Below the pieces are notes generated by a model, which was given only the letters and a program-made list of their open reading frames with translations, was not told the DNA's origin and did not search any database. The position numbers and the translations under genes are program-made. Shown in pieces: positions 1 to 9,036 of a stretch of 64,000 nucleotides of DNA. Positions within the stretch are counted from its first letter, which is position 1, and every line of letters begins with the position of its first letter. This DNA is from G965220075 sp965220075 (GTDB lineage: Bacteria; Chloroflexota; UBA11872), in assembly GCA_965220075.1 (NCBI GenBank), contig OZ244806.1:682001-746000 (forward strand). The letters are read 5' to 3'.

Positions 1-740
1 TCGTAGACGGCGAACACGTCGTTGCCGTCTACCTCCTCGCCGGGAATGTCGTAGCCGGGGGCTTTGCGCACTACGTTGCCGCCCGCGTTCGCAAAGTCGG
101 CCCGCGTCGCCATGCCGTACTGATTGTTCTCGCACCAAAACACCACGGGCAGGTTGAACACCGCCGCCATGTTCACGCCCTCGTGGAAAGCTCCGGTGGG
201 CCCGGCCGCGTCGCCAAAGAAGCAAACGACGACCTTATCGGTCTTCTGAAACTTGGCGGTCATTCCGGCCCCCACCGCAATCGGAATGCCGGCCCCGACG
301 ATGCCATTGGCGCCCAGGTTGCCGAGGTCCAGATCCGCGATGTGCATGGAACCGCCCTTGCCTCCGCAGTAACCGGTGCTGCGCCCGTAAAGCTCGGCCA
401 GCATCTTGTCCAGCCGCGCGCCCTTGGCGATGCAGTGGCCGTGTCCGCGGTGCGTGCTGGTGATGTAGTCGTTACGCTCCAGGGCCGCGCAGACGCCGGT
501 GGCCGAGGCTTCCTCACCTATGTAGAAGTGCAGCGCGCCGCGCATCTTGGCGGCCCGATAGGCTTCCTCGGCGGATTCCTCGAATCGCCGAATACGGCGC
601 ATCGTGAGGTAGATGTAGCGGAACTGGTCTTTGTCGAGCGACTTGAGCGGGTCGTTGCTCCGGCGGCCGGCCGCTTTAGTGCGCTGGCGTGTACTCCGGC
701 CCGTACGCCCGTTGCTGGCAGGTGTCCGTCGAGCGGCCAC
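1..740 (-). CDS. pdhA: 2-oxoacid (pyruvate) dehydrogenase E1 component alpha subunit, C-terminus beyond window
   Basis: Thiamine-diphosphate-dependent E1 alpha subunit that decarboxylates pyruvate or a related 2-oxoacid. The minus-strand frame reads from a GTG at 740 (GGGAG about 8 nt upstream) through a basic, Arg/Lys-rich N-terminus of about 35 residues, then the family segments RGHGHCIAKG, YGRSTGYCGGKGGSMHI and GAGIPIAVGAG, the TPP site GDAAGPTGAFHEG and ENNQYGMATRADF, and runs off the window edge. The TPP motif is usually GDGA; here the third position is Ala. The E1 beta and E2 genes would be expected beyond the left edge. It could equally be an acetoin or branched-chain E1 alpha. The frame is well supported; substrate is inferred. 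Confidence 0.88.
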   Translation of the reverse strand, partial: MAARRTPASNGRTGRSTRQRTKAAGRRSNDPLKSLDKDQFRYIYLTMRRIRRFEESAEEAYRAAKMRGALHFYIGEEASATGVCAALERNDYITSTHRGHGHCIAKGARLDKMLAELYGRSTGYCGGKGGSMHIADLDLGNLGANGIVGAGIPIAVGAGMTAKFQKTDKVVVCFFGDAAGPTGAFHEGVNMAAVFNLPVVFWCENNQYGMATRADFANAGGNVVRKAPGYDIPGEEVDGNDVFAVY

Positions 741-757
741 GGGACAGGCTCCCGAAA

Positions 758-784
758 CTGCGGCGCCGCCGCACGGCGCCGCAG
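758..784. repeat. Perfect 10-bp hairpin in the leader of the E1 alpha gene
   Basis: CTGCGGCGCC and GGCGCCGCAG form perfect arms around a 7-nt loop, 18 nt upstream of the GTG start at 740, between leuS and pdhA, which are both on the minus strand. No T-run follows on the minus strand, so a simple terminator is not supported. It may be a leader structure or a REP-like remnant. Confidence 0.5.
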
Positions 785-905
785 GCTGATAAGTGCGAAG
801 CAACGCAGACTGACTCCGCCCGTCAGCCGACGCGCGGCGGGAGTATAGCACCGAGCCATCCGCGCCTCGCGAAAGCCGCCCCCGGCCGGCTGGCTGGGCT
901 GACGG

Positions 906-3557
906 CTATCCGGCCACCAGGTTGATGAGCCGGCGCGGCCGGAAGATGACCCGGCGCGGCGGCCTGCCATTCAGGTGAGACTGGACGCGCGGGCTGGCCA
1001 TGGCGAGGGCACGGGCGCTCTGCTCATCCAGACCCACGGGCGCTTCCAGCCGGTCGCGCACCTTTCCGTTCACCTGCACCACCAGTGTGAACGTCTCGTC
1101 GGCGGCCAGGCGCTCGTCCCACTCCGGCCAGGGTTGCGCGTGCACGCTGCCGCTGTGGCCTGTGCGATGCCACAGCTCTTCGGCGCTGAAGCAGGCGCTG
1201 GGCGCGAGCAGCACCAGGAGGGTGTCGATAGCTTCGCGCCAGACGGCCGACGTGCGGTCGAGCCTCCCTCTGACCTCGATGAGGTAGTTGGTGAACTCCA
1301 TCAACGCCGCGATCATCGTGTTGAACTTGAGCGCCTCGATGTCCTCGGAGACCTTGCGGATGGTCTTGTGCAGGCGGCGTCGAGTTTCCGATTCAACGTC
1401 GCCGGACAGATCGGCGCTGCGCTCCGTCGCGCCGATGGGTTGATCGAGCACCAAGTTCGAGAGGCGGCCAAGCCAGCGGCTCACCCCTGCCAAACCCTGC
1501 TCGCTCCAGGCCAGGGTGCGCTCGATGGGACCCATGAACATGATGTAGCAGCGCAGCGCGTCCGCGCCCGTCTTGGCCACGACTTCGTCGGGCGTCACCA
1601 CGTTCTTCCAGGACTTGGACATCTTGGTGGCGCGGAATTCGGCCATTTCGCTGTCGCCGCGCCGCTCGCGCGCACCGGTGAGCTCGAATCGAGCCTCGTG
1701 GGGATACACGCGGTACGGCTGCTCGGCGGTCGGAGAGTCGAAGGCGGGCGCGCCGTTCATGTCGGCGACTACCGCGACGCCCTCGCTGTCGGTATCCAGC
1801 CTGGCCGTCTCCACCCAACCGGGCTGGGCCAGCAACATGCCTTGATGACGCAGTTTGCGGAAAGGCTCACCGAAATCCAGCTCTCCGGCGTCGCACAGCA
1901 CCTTGGTCCAGAAGCGTGCATAGAGCAGGTGCATCACGGTGTGCTCGGAGCCGCCCACGTACAGGTCCACCGGCATCCAGCGCCGCACCGCCGCGGGGTC
2001 GAATGCGCGCTCGTGCGCCTGTGGACTGCAAAACCGCAAGAAGTACCAGCTGGAGCAGGCGAATCCGCCGAGCGTGTCGGTCTCGCGCCTGGCGGGCGCG
2101 CCGCAGCTCGGGCAGGTTGTGTTCACCCAGTCCGTCGCGGCCTCCAGCGGTGACCGGCCGCCCAGCTTCTCCGGGTTGAACTCGTCGACGGGCGGCAACA
2201 GCACGGGCAGCTGGTCGACGGGAACCGGCGCCTCGCCGCAGGCGTCGCAGTACACGATTGGAATCGGAGTGCCCCAGTAGCGCTGGCGCGAGATCAGCCA
2301 GTCGCGCAGCCGGTAGTTGACCGCAAAGTCGCCGTCGCTGCGATCCGCCAGCCGCTGCGTAACCGCCCGCATACCCTCAGCCGACGGCATGCCGCTGAAC
2401 TCACCGGAATTGACCATCTCGCCTTCGCCCAGGTAGGCCGCTTCCAGCGCGTGGCCGTCCCAGTCCGGTGGCGCGATCACGGTGCGGATCTCGAGCCCGT
2501 GCTTCCGGGCGAACTCGAAGTCGCGCTCGTCGTGCGCCGGCACGGCCATGATCGCGCCGCTGCCGTAGGTCATCAGCACGTAGTCCGCGATCCAGATCGG
2601 CAAACGCTCTCCGTTGATCGGGTTGATCGCGTAGCCGCCCGTGAAGACCCCGGTCTTCTCACGATCGAGCGCGGTGCGGTCGATGTCCGACGCCCGCGAG
2701 GCGGCCGCCACGTAGGCGTCCACCTCGACACGGTTCTCAACCGTCGTGGCTTTCTCCACGAGTGGATGCTCCGGCGCCAGCACCATGAAGGTGGCGCCGA
2801 ACAAGGTGTCGGCGCGCGTAGTGAAGACGGGCAGCTCGTCGCCCTGCTCGGTCTTGAAGGTGACGTTGGCGCCCTCGCTGCGACCGATCCAGTTGACCTG
2901 CATGCGTTTAGTCCGCTGCGGCCAGTCCATCTCTTCCAGGTCGGCGATCAGCTCGTCGGCGTAGTCTGTGATCTTGAAGAACCACTGCGTAAGCCGCTTC
3001 TTGGTGATGTTGGCGTGGCCGCGCCAGTCGGTGCCGTCGGCGTTGACTTCCTCGTTGGCGAGCGCGCCGCAAGTGGAGCACCACCACTGCCAACCGCTGC
3101 TGCGGTAGGCCAGCCCGCGCTGGTAGAGCAACAGAAAGATCCACTGGGTCCACCGGTAGTAGTCGGGGAGGCTTGAGTTGATCTCCCGATCCCAATCGAA
3201 CGACAAGCCGGAAAGCTGCAGCTGCCGCTTGTAGTTGGCGGTGTACTCGGCTGTCAGGTCGATGGGATTGCGGCCGCGTGCGATGGCGTCGTTCTCGGTC
3301 GGGAGTCCGAACGCGTCCCAGCCCATCGGATGCAGCACGTCATATCCCCGCATGCGCATGTAGCGCGAGATCACGTCGCTCGGAACGTAGTTGCGCAGGT
3401 GCCCGACGCCCAGGCCCTCGCCTGACGGATAAGGAAAGAAGTCAAGGCAGTAGAAGGTCGGACGGTCCGAGGGCCCAGGCGTTCGATGGAGACCCTGCGC
3501 GTCCCACTGGGCGCGCCAGCCGGGCTCGAAGTCCTGAGGCGAATAGCGGAGCGTCAT
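906..3557 (-). CDS. leuS: Leucyl-tRNA synthetase
   Basis: Class Ia aminoacyl-tRNA synthetase charging tRNA-Leu in the cytoplasm. The 883-residue length is normal for the bacterial type. The HIGH-type signature is GVGHLRNY at residues 50-57, the CP1 editing domain contains TLFGATFMVLAPEHPL, the LeuRS signature GGSEHTVMHLLYARF precedes the KMSKS loop (KMSKS at 645-649), and a C-terminal anticodon-binding domain ends in FTLVVQVNGKVRDR. Two Cys pairs (CSTCG, CPSCG) are typical zinc sites. Start ATG at 3557. pdhA lies downstream on the same strand after a 165-nt gap. Confidence 0.97.
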   Translation of the reverse strand: MTLRYSPQDFEPGWRAQWDAQGLHRTPGPSDRPTFYCLDFFPYPSGEGLGVGHLRNYVPSDVISRYMRMRGYDVLHPMGWDAFGLPTENDAIARGRNPIDLTAEYTANYKRQLQLSGLSFDWDREINSSLPDYYRWTQWIFLLLYQRGLAYRSSGWQWWCSTCGALANEEVNADGTDWRGHANITKKRLTQWFFKITDYADELIADLEEMDWPQRTKRMQVNWIGRSEGANVTFKTEQGDELPVFTTRADTLFGATFMVLAPEHPLVEKATTVENRVEVDAYVAAASRASDIDRTALDREKTGVFTGGYAINPINGERLPIWIADYVLMTYGSGAIMAVPAHDERDFEFARKHGLEIRTVIAPPDWDGHALEAAYLGEGEMVNSGEFSGMPSAEGMRAVTQRLADRSDGDFAVNYRLRDWLISRQRYWGTPIPIVYCDACGEAPVPVDQLPVLLPPVDEFNPEKLGGRSPLEAATDWVNTTCPSCGAPARRETDTLGGFACSSWYFLRFCSPQAHERAFDPAAVRRWMPVDLYVGGSEHTVMHLLYARFWTKVLCDAGELDFGEPFRKLRHQGMLLAQPGWVETARLDTDSEGVAVVADMNGAPAFDSPTAEQPYRVYPHEARFELTGARERRGDSEMAEFRATKMSKSWKNVVTPDEVVAKTGADALRCYIMFMGPIERTLAWSEQGLAGVSRWLGRLSNLVLDQPIGATERSADLSGDVESETRRRLHKTIRKVSEDIEALKFNTMIAALMEFTNYLIEVRGRLDRTSAVWREAIDTLLVLLAPSACFSAEELWHRTGHSGSVHAQPWPEWDERLAADETFTLVVQVNGKVRDRLEAPVGLDEQSARALAMASPRVQSHLNGRPPRRVIFRPRRLINLVAG

Positions 3558-3696
3558 GGGTTTGGAGTTAATCGGCGGAACCGGAGCTGGTTCTCGATTG
3601 TAGAGCAGCGCCGGGCGGGCCTGGCGTGGGGACTCGGGGCTATGCGCCGCCGCGCATGCGCGGGACGCTCGTGGGACGCCGGTCCCGATTCATTGC

Positions 3697-5058
3697 TCAA
3701 GCCGAACGTACCGGCGAACCGGATTTGCTCCCGCGCGCGCCGTACTCCGCTGCGGCGCTGTCAGTCGCGTCGGGCTGGAGCGACCAGAGCGAGCGTCTCC
3801 AAGCCATGACGCCCAGCACCACGGCCGCACTCAGCACGCCGCCAAGCCCCATAGCCAGCGGAGTTCCGGCCGACTCCGCAATGGCCGATATGGGCAGCAG
3901 GCCGAGCGGCATGAGGCCCCAGCTGATCATCCAGATGGACAGCACCCGGCCGCGCAGCCGGCTGGGAACGATCAGCTGGATGATGGTCTGGTTGAGCGCC
4001 ATGTAGACCGACTGGAAGAACCCGGCCACCGCTATCACCAGGCAGGCGGCCAGCATCGAGCGCGTGAATGAGAGCGCTACCACCAGCAGGCTGTAGAGCA
4101 GCAGGGACACCATCACGGCCATCCCCTTGCGGCAAAAGTTGGCGTAGATCACTATCAGCATCGAGCCGATCAACGCCCCCACGCCCAGCGCGCCCATGAG
4201 GAGGCCGAGGCGGTCCGGCGTCTCGTTGAGGTCCTGCAATACGAAGGCCGGCAACAGAGTGAGCATCGGCATGCTGAAGAGGGCGGGCGCCATGGTGAGC
4301 GCGAGCAGCGCGGTGATGTTCTTGTTGTGCAGCACATAGCTGACGCCTTCGCGCAGAACGCCCAGCGCCGAGCCCTGCGCGCGCGGGTGCTGTCCGCCGG
4401 CCCGGATGCGCACCACGTTCAGGGTGCTCCATACATAGCCGCCAAGCTGGACGAAGTACGCACCGGCGATGCCGATGATCCCGATCAGGACGCCGGCCAG
4501 AGCCGGGCCCACCACGCGCGCCAGGTTCATGGTGGCGCTGTTGAGCCCGATTGCGTTGCTCACTGTCTCGCGCGGCACCACGTCCGAGATCAGCGCGTTG
4601 CGCGCGGGCATGCTTATCGCGAACGACATTCCCAGCGCAAACGACGACAGAGCCAGGTGCCATACCTCGATGCGCCCCGTCGCCACCAGTAGCGCGATGG
4701 CCAACGCGGTCGCGCTCATGAGCACCTGCGCGCTCACCATCACGCGGACGCGGTTGAAGCGGTCCGCCAGGAGGCCGCCGTATGGCGACACGAACAGCAT
4801 CGGAATGGAGCGAAAGAAGGCGAGCAACCCCAGAATGAACGGCGAGCCGGTCAGCTCGATCGCGAGCACGCCCTGGGCTATCGACTGCATCCAGAACGCC
4901 ACCATGCTGCCCAGGTTGCCGCTCCAAAGCCGCGCGTAGTCGGGGTAGGCCAGGGCCGGAAAGACGCGCTCGCGGCCGGCTGACATGAGCGCCCGCCACT
5001 CGGCGGGGTGCAGCGCGGCATACGCGACCCGAGCGCCCATCGTGCTGACGGGCTTCAT
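3697..5058 (-). CDS. MFS transporter (enterobactin-exporter/MFS_3-like)
   Basis: Integral membrane major-facilitator exporter of about 453 residues with roughly 12 hydrophobic segments. The loop between TM2 and TM3 reads GGLLADRFNRVRV, the MFS signature, and the overall pattern (LWSGNLGSMVAFWMQSIAQGVLA near the N-terminus) matches the EntS-like MFS_3 family of drug or siderophore efflux proteins. I place the start at ATG 5058 (MKPVST); the frame stays open to an ATG at 5166, but that extension is basic, low-complexity and unlike the family. Substrate unknown. Its stop is 139 nt from leuS, on the same strand. Confidence 0.88.
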   Translation of the reverse strand: MKPVSTMGARVAYAALHPAEWRALMSAGRERVFPALAYPDYARLWSGNLGSMVAFWMQSIAQGVLAIELTGSPFILGLLAFFRSIPMLFVSPYGGLLADRFNRVRVMVSAQVLMSATALAIALLVATGRIEVWHLALSSFALGMSFAISMPARNALISDVVPRETVSNAIGLNSATMNLARVVGPALAGVLIGIIGIAGAYFVQLGGYVWSTLNVVRIRAGGQHPRAQGSALGVLREGVSYVLHNKNITALLALTMAPALFSMPMLTLLPAFVLQDLNETPDRLGLLMGALGVGALIGSMLIVIYANFCRKGMAVMVSLLLYSLLVVALSFTRSMLAACLVIAVAGFFQSVYMALNQTIIQLIVPSRLRGRVLSIWMISWGLMPLGLLPISAIAESAGTPLAMGLGGVLSAAVVLGVMAWRRSLWSLQPDATDSAAAEYGARGSKSGSPVRSA

Positions 5059-5240
5059 CGGGATCCCGACCCAGTCCCGCCGCCTGCCGAATCCGCGTCG
5101 GCAAACCCGCGCGGCCGGTGCGGGTGATTTCCCATCATCTGCGGTCTCGCCCGCGCGGCGATCCAACGCCCGGCAAGCCGGCGTCCCTCAAGCGTCCAGC
5201 GGCAAGCTGCGTGGCGGTCCGCTGTCTTTGGAGGCATCAC

Positions 5241-6440
5241 TTAGCGCCAGCGCAACGCCCGCTCGGCCCTGATCTTGGACTCGTCGATCTCGACTCCGAT
5301 GCCGGGGCGGTCGGGCGGCGTGATCATGCCGCCGACCGGCTTCACCGGATCCGCAAAGAAGAATTGATTGATCTCGTTCCATTTCACCAGGTACTCGATC
5401 AGCGGGCTAACCGTCACCGGCTGCGCCGCCAGCAGGTGGGCGGTGGCCGGCACCGAGCAGCCGTGGGGAATTACCTGCACGTCATAGGCGGCCGCCATCG
5501 CGCAGATCTTGGCAACCTCGCTGATGCCGCCCGCCCAATAGATATCGGGCTGGAACACGTCAACGGCGCCGGCGCGCAGGTAGGCGCGCGCGCCCCAGCG
5601 GGTGTACTCGTGCTCGCCGCCCGCGATCGGCACCGGCGAACCCGCGCGGATGCGGGCGTAGTTGTCGATATCGTCCGGCTTCACGGGCTCCTCGATCCAG
5701 CGCGGACGGTAGTCGGCCACGCGGCGGCTGATCTCGAGCGTGTAGCGCACGTCCCAGCTGTTCCAGGCGTCGAGCATCACGTCCACGTCGTCGCCCACGG
5801 ACTCACGAAGCACCCGCATCAGCTCGACGTTTCTGCGCAGGCCGGCCTCGCCCTCCCGCGGTCCGTGGCGCACGAACCACTTCGTGGCGCTGTAGCCCTC
5901 CGCCGCGAACCGCGCCGCGCGCTCGGCCGCGCGTTCGGGATCAATCGAGAATCCCAGCGCGCTGGCGTAGGCGGGGATCTCGGTTCGCACCGGGCCGCCC
6001 AGCAGGCGGTAGACGGGTTGACCCAGCCATTTGCCTTTGAGGTCCCACAGGGCGCAGTCGACGGCGCTCACCGCGAACATCGCGTCGCCCTTGCGTCCGT
6101 GGATCAGGTGTCTATAGAGCTTGTCCCATACGCGTTCCGAGGCGAGGGGGTCCTCGCCGATCAGGAATTCGGTCAGCTCGGTGTCGATCGTATAGGCGGT
6201 GGCCTGCGAGATCGGCCCGGCCATTCCGGTGACCCCCTCGTCGGTCTCGACGACGGGAAAGACCCAGCTGATCCGCAGGACGCCGGTATCGTCGGACGGC
6301 CCCATGAGCGGGACCGCGGGCGGTTCGGATCGGTGCTCGGGGTAGACATCGATCGGTCGCATGACGCGCTCTTGCCAGAAATCGCGGCCGACCTCCAGCT
6401 CACCGCGAAGCTCGCGCAGCTTGATGTCGGTGATGCGCAC
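5241..6440 (-). CDS. Enolase-superfamily dehydratase, L-rhamnonate dehydratase-like
   Basis: Mandelate racemase/muconate lactonizing enzyme family protein (399 aa), likely a sugar-acid dehydratase. The C-terminal barrel holds the three Mg ligands in MLDAWNSWDV (Asp), WIEEPV (Glu) and GGEHEYTRWG (Glu), and a catalytic His in VIPHGCS. The GEHE...R signature and the VFQPDIYWAGG segment resemble RhamD more than mandelate racemase; the KWF-H-GP stretch before the first ligand is also RhamD-like. It is divergently placed from a Gfo/Idh/MocA gene, which suggests a shared sugar or sugar-acid route. The exact substrate cannot be read from sequence. ATG start at 6440 fits the family N-terminus. Confidence 0.88.
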   Translation of the reverse strand: MRITDIKLRELRGELEVGRDFWQERVMRPIDVYPEHRSEPPAVPLMGPSDDTGVLRISWVFPVVETDEGVTGMAGPISQATAYTIDTELTEFLIGEDPLASERVWDKLYRHLIHGRKGDAMFAVSAVDCALWDLKGKWLGQPVYRLLGGPVRTEIPAYASALGFSIDPERAAERAARFAAEGYSATKWFVRHGPREGEAGLRRNVELMRVLRESVGDDVDVMLDAWNSWDVRYTLEISRRVADYRPRWIEEPVKPDDIDNYARIRAGSPVPIAGGEHEYTRWGARAYLRAGAVDVFQPDIYWAGGISEVAKICAMAAAYDVQVIPHGCSVPATAHLLAAQPVTVSPLIEYLVKWNEINQFFFADPVKPVGGMITPPDRPGIGVEIDESKIRAERALRWR

Positions 6441-6496
6441 TACGACTTCCCCCGCGACTTCGCCAAGTGCGGCTCCTATGGTCCCACGCTGCCGGT

Positions 6497-6535
6497 GGGG
6501 GCGCCCCTGGTGGGCGCCCAGGGTGTCGCGCCCCC
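6497..6535. repeat. Nested GC hairpin between divergent sugar-enzyme genes
   Basis: Outer arms GGGGGCGC (6497-6504) and GCGCCCCC (6528-6535) enclose inner arms CCCTGG (6505-6510) and CCAGGG (6518-6523). It lies between two divergently transcribed starts, so it is not a terminator; a REP-like element or a regulatory site are the alternatives. Confidence 0.55.
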
Positions 6536-6668
6536 GTATCCACCTGTACGGCTTGAGAGGCTCTTCCCGCTCGCGAGCGCCGCGCAGCGGGTATCGTGGT
6601 GGATAGGCGAAATCTTTTTAGCCGGGAGCCTCCACTGGCCGTCCGGGCGGCGAAGGATCGAGTGACGA

Positions 6669-7718
6669 ATGGCCTCTGACTCTCTGCGGATCGGAATCGT
6701 CGGCGCTGGCGCGATCATGCGGCAGCGCCACATACCGGGGCTGGCGGCCATCCCCGGCGTTGAGGTCACGGCGGTAGCGAACCGCCGATCGCAGTCGGCC
6801 CGCGAGTTCGCGCGCGAGTTCGGAGTCGCGCGGGTGTACCAGCACTGGACGCAGCTGGTGCATGACCCTGACATCGACGTCGTCTGGATCGGCGCCACGC
6901 CCTACATCCACGCGCGCGTATCGGTGGCTGCGCTGGAGGCCGGCAAGCATGTGTTCTGCCAGGCCCGCATGGCGCGCAATCTGGCCGAGGCCCGCGAGAT
7001 GGTGGCGGCGGCCGCACTCCACCCGCAGCTCGTCGCGGCGGTTTGTCCGCCCCCGCATGGCATGCCGGGAGACGCCGCCATGCGCCGCCTGCTGCGCGTC
7101 GAGCGCTTCGCCGGATCGGTGCGGCACGTACGTCTCACGGCCTTCACGGGCGACTTTGCGGACGCCGCCGCTCCCCTTCACTGGCGTCAGGACGCCGCCG
7201 TCAGCGGTTTCAACACGCTGACTGTCGGCATCTTCGCGGAGGTGATGCACCGCTGGGTGGGCCCGGCCGCTGAACTGCAAGCCCGCGCCGACACCTATGT
7301 ACGCACGCGCACGGACCCCGCCAGCGGCGCTCTGACGGAGGTGGGGGTGCCGGACGCCCTGAGCGTGATCGGGAAGCTCGTGTCCGGAGCGGACTTCGTC
7401 TACCAGTGGTCCGGTATCGCTCGGCATGCGCCCGCCACCCAGGTCTGGATCTACGGGGACGAGGGAACGCTCGTCTACGACTTCGGCGACGACACGATAC
7501 GAGGCGCCCGCGCCGGTGACGCGGATCTAAGCGAGATCCCCATACCGCCCGGCGAGCGAGTGTCCTGGAGCGTGGAGGCGGATTTTGTCCGCGCGCTGCG
7601 GGCGGGCGGGGACACGGGTTTGGCGCCGGACTTCCAGACGGCCGCCGGCTACATGGAATTCACCGAGGCCGCCATGCGCTCGGCGCGCGAGGGCCGCCGC
7701 CTCGCGCTGCCCCTCTAG
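6669..7718 (+). CDS. Gfo/Idh/MocA-family oxidoreductase
   Basis: NAD(P)-dependent sugar or inositol oxidoreductase family (349 aa). The Rossmann fold opens with IGIVGAGAIMRQRH near residue 8, followed by the usual loops ANRRS, IGATPYIHARVSVAALEAGKHVFCQ; the C-terminal GFO/IDH alpha/beta domain follows. The position that normally carries the EKP motif reads CQARMA, so the Lys usually involved in catalysis is absent; this marks a divergent subgroup. It is divergent from the RhamD-like gene (228 nt apart), suggesting joint regulation. ATG start 6669. Confidence 0.87.
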   Translation: MASDSLRIGIVGAGAIMRQRHIPGLAAIPGVEVTAVANRRSQSAREFAREFGVARVYQHWTQLVHDPDIDVVWIGATPYIHARVSVAALEAGKHVFCQARMARNLAEAREMVAAAALHPQLVAAVCPPPHGMPGDAAMRRLLRVERFAGSVRHVRLTAFTGDFADAAAPLHWRQDAAVSGFNTLTVGIFAEVMHRWVGPAAELQARADTYVRTRTDPASGALTEVGVPDALSVIGKLVSGADFVYQWSGIARHAPATQVWIYGDEGTLVYDFGDDTIRGARAGDADLSEIPIPPGERVSWSVEADFVRALRAGGDTGLAPDFQTAAGYMEFTEAAMRSAREGRRLALPL

Positions 7719-7834
7719 GCTGGGCGGCGCGCGGAGACCGCATAGACGGCAGCGCGTTCGCCCATAGCCGCACGCATTCGCCCTATCGAGCGCCGCATGC
7801 CGCGCTCCGGGCCTTCGGCCGCCCGCCCGTATCC

Positions 7835-8662
7835 CTAAGCCGTTCGCGCCTTCGACGGCGCTTCGCGAAAGTCGCTGAGCGATAGATGGGTCGCGCAACC
7901 GCCGCGGCGCAGATTCACGATCTCCGCCACGATCGCGAGCCCGATCTCCTCGGGCGACTGAGCGCCAATGTCGAGACCGATCGGCGCGAATACTTTTCGA
8001 AAAGCCTCCGGCGCGGCCCCCTCCTGGAGCAGGGTCTTGTACACGATGTGCACGCGTCTGCGGCTGCCGATCATGCCTATGTAGGGCGCCGGCGTGCCCA
8101 GCAGGCGCCGCAAGGCGTCCTCATCGAATCGATGCGCACGCGTGACGAGCACTACATAGGTGCTGTCATCTACCGGAAAATTGTCGAGGAACGCGCCAAT
8201 TGGTTGGGCCACCACCTGCGCGGCGCTGGGAAACCGCTCGCGGTTGGCGTAATCGGCGCGATCGTCCACAACCCACACCTCGAAACCCACGCCCGCGCCG
8301 AAGGTGGTGGTGGGTTGCGCAATGTGACCGGCGCCGATGATGAGCAAACGTGGAACGGGCACCACGGGGTCGTAGAACACGCGCAGATAGGCCGGGTCGC
8401 GGCGCGTGACCGCGGCCCCGTCGGCCGCGTGCATCTGCACGCATGGTTCGCCGCGCGCCAGCGCTTCGCCCGCATGCCGGCTTACTTGCCGATCAAGACC
8501 GGGATTGCCGAGCGTCTCCGACAAGCCGGACTCGGGGGTGAAGACGGCGTGCAATCCGACCGGCGGGCCATCGAGGCCGCGCACCGCCGCGACATGGACC
8601 AGCACAATCCTCTGACGCGTCTGGAGCGCTCGGTTCGCTAGGGCGGCGGCCCTCACGCTCAT
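7835..8662 (-). CDS. XdhC family protein, C-terminal (NAD-binding) half
   Basis: XdhC/CoxI proteins bind or insert sulfurated molybdenum cofactor into xanthine dehydrogenase-type hydroxylases. This 275-aa protein carries the XdhC Rossmann-like C-terminal domain: PRLLIIGAGHIAQP, WVVDDRADYANRERFP, VVLVTRAHRFDEDALRRLL, YIGMIGSRRR and a C-terminal APIGLDIGAQSPEEIGLAIVAEI stretch. The first residues (about 1-100) are less typical. It begins inside the stop of the upstream N-domain gene (ATGA overlap at 8659-8662), so the two halves are translationally coupled. No molybdenum hydroxylase gene is in the window. Confidence 0.88.
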   Translation of the reverse strand: MSVRAAALANRALQTRQRIVLVHVAAVRGLDGPPVGLHAVFTPESGLSETLGNPGLDRQVSRHAGEALARGEPCVQMHAADGAAVTRRDPAYLRVFYDPVVPVPRLLIIGAGHIAQPTTTFGAGVGFEVWVVDDRADYANRERFPSAAQVVAQPIGAFLDNFPVDDSTYVVLVTRAHRFDEDALRRLLGTPAPYIGMIGSRRRVHIVYKTLLQEGAAPEAFRKVFAPIGLDIGAQSPEEIGLAIVAEIVNLRRGGCATHLSLSDFREAPSKARTA

Positions 8663-8988
8663 GCCTGCAGAGACCCGGTCTCCTCCCAGGATTCCAGGAG
8701 CACCTCGAGTGTGCCGCCGCAGACGTCGCCCTCACCGCGGACGTCGTCCACCAGGTCGACTTCGAGATTCCGCGGCACGCCGTCAGCTAGCACGCGCAGC
8801 GCCTCGGCCCGTACGTCGGCCTCCACGCACCCGCCGCCCACGGTGCCCCAGGTTCCGCCGTCTCTGAAGAACAGCATGCGCGCCCCGGCGTCTTGCGGCG
8901 TGGAGCCGCGGCTGGATACGACGACGGCGGATACGACTCGCTCGCCGCCAGCGGTGTGTGCGAGAACCTGTTTGAAGAAGTCGTCCAT
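8659..8988 (-). CDS. XdhC family protein, N-terminal (CoxI) domain
   Basis: Short protein made only of the XdhC_CoxI domain: VVSAVVVSSRGSTPQDAGARML, GTVGGGCVEADV, GDVCGGTLEVLLE. In many organisms this is fused to the C-terminal Rossmann domain in one XdhC chain; here the two are separate, with an ATGA overlap into the next gene. I prefer ATG 8988 (MDDFFKQVL), which matches the family start; the frame also has an ATG at 9015. Role in molybdenum cofactor maturation is by family. Confidence 0.86.
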   Translation of the reverse strand: MDDFFKQVLAHTAGGERVVSAVVVSSRGSTPQDAGARMLFFRDGGTWGTVGGGCVEADVRAEALRVLADGVPRNLEVDLVDDVRGEGDVCGGTLEVLLESWEETGSLQA

Positions 8989-9036
8989 GCGCTGACCGAT
9001 TCTAGCCCAGGACATTGCCGCGCCCGGCCGCCGCGC

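Noticed and set aside
906..3557. Long plus-strand frame (975-2153) antisense to leuS
   Set aside because: Low-complexity shadow typical of GC-rich coding DNA; leuS is certain.
5118..6665. 515-codon plus-strand frame over the RhamD-like gene
   Set aside because: Antisense shadow without family features.
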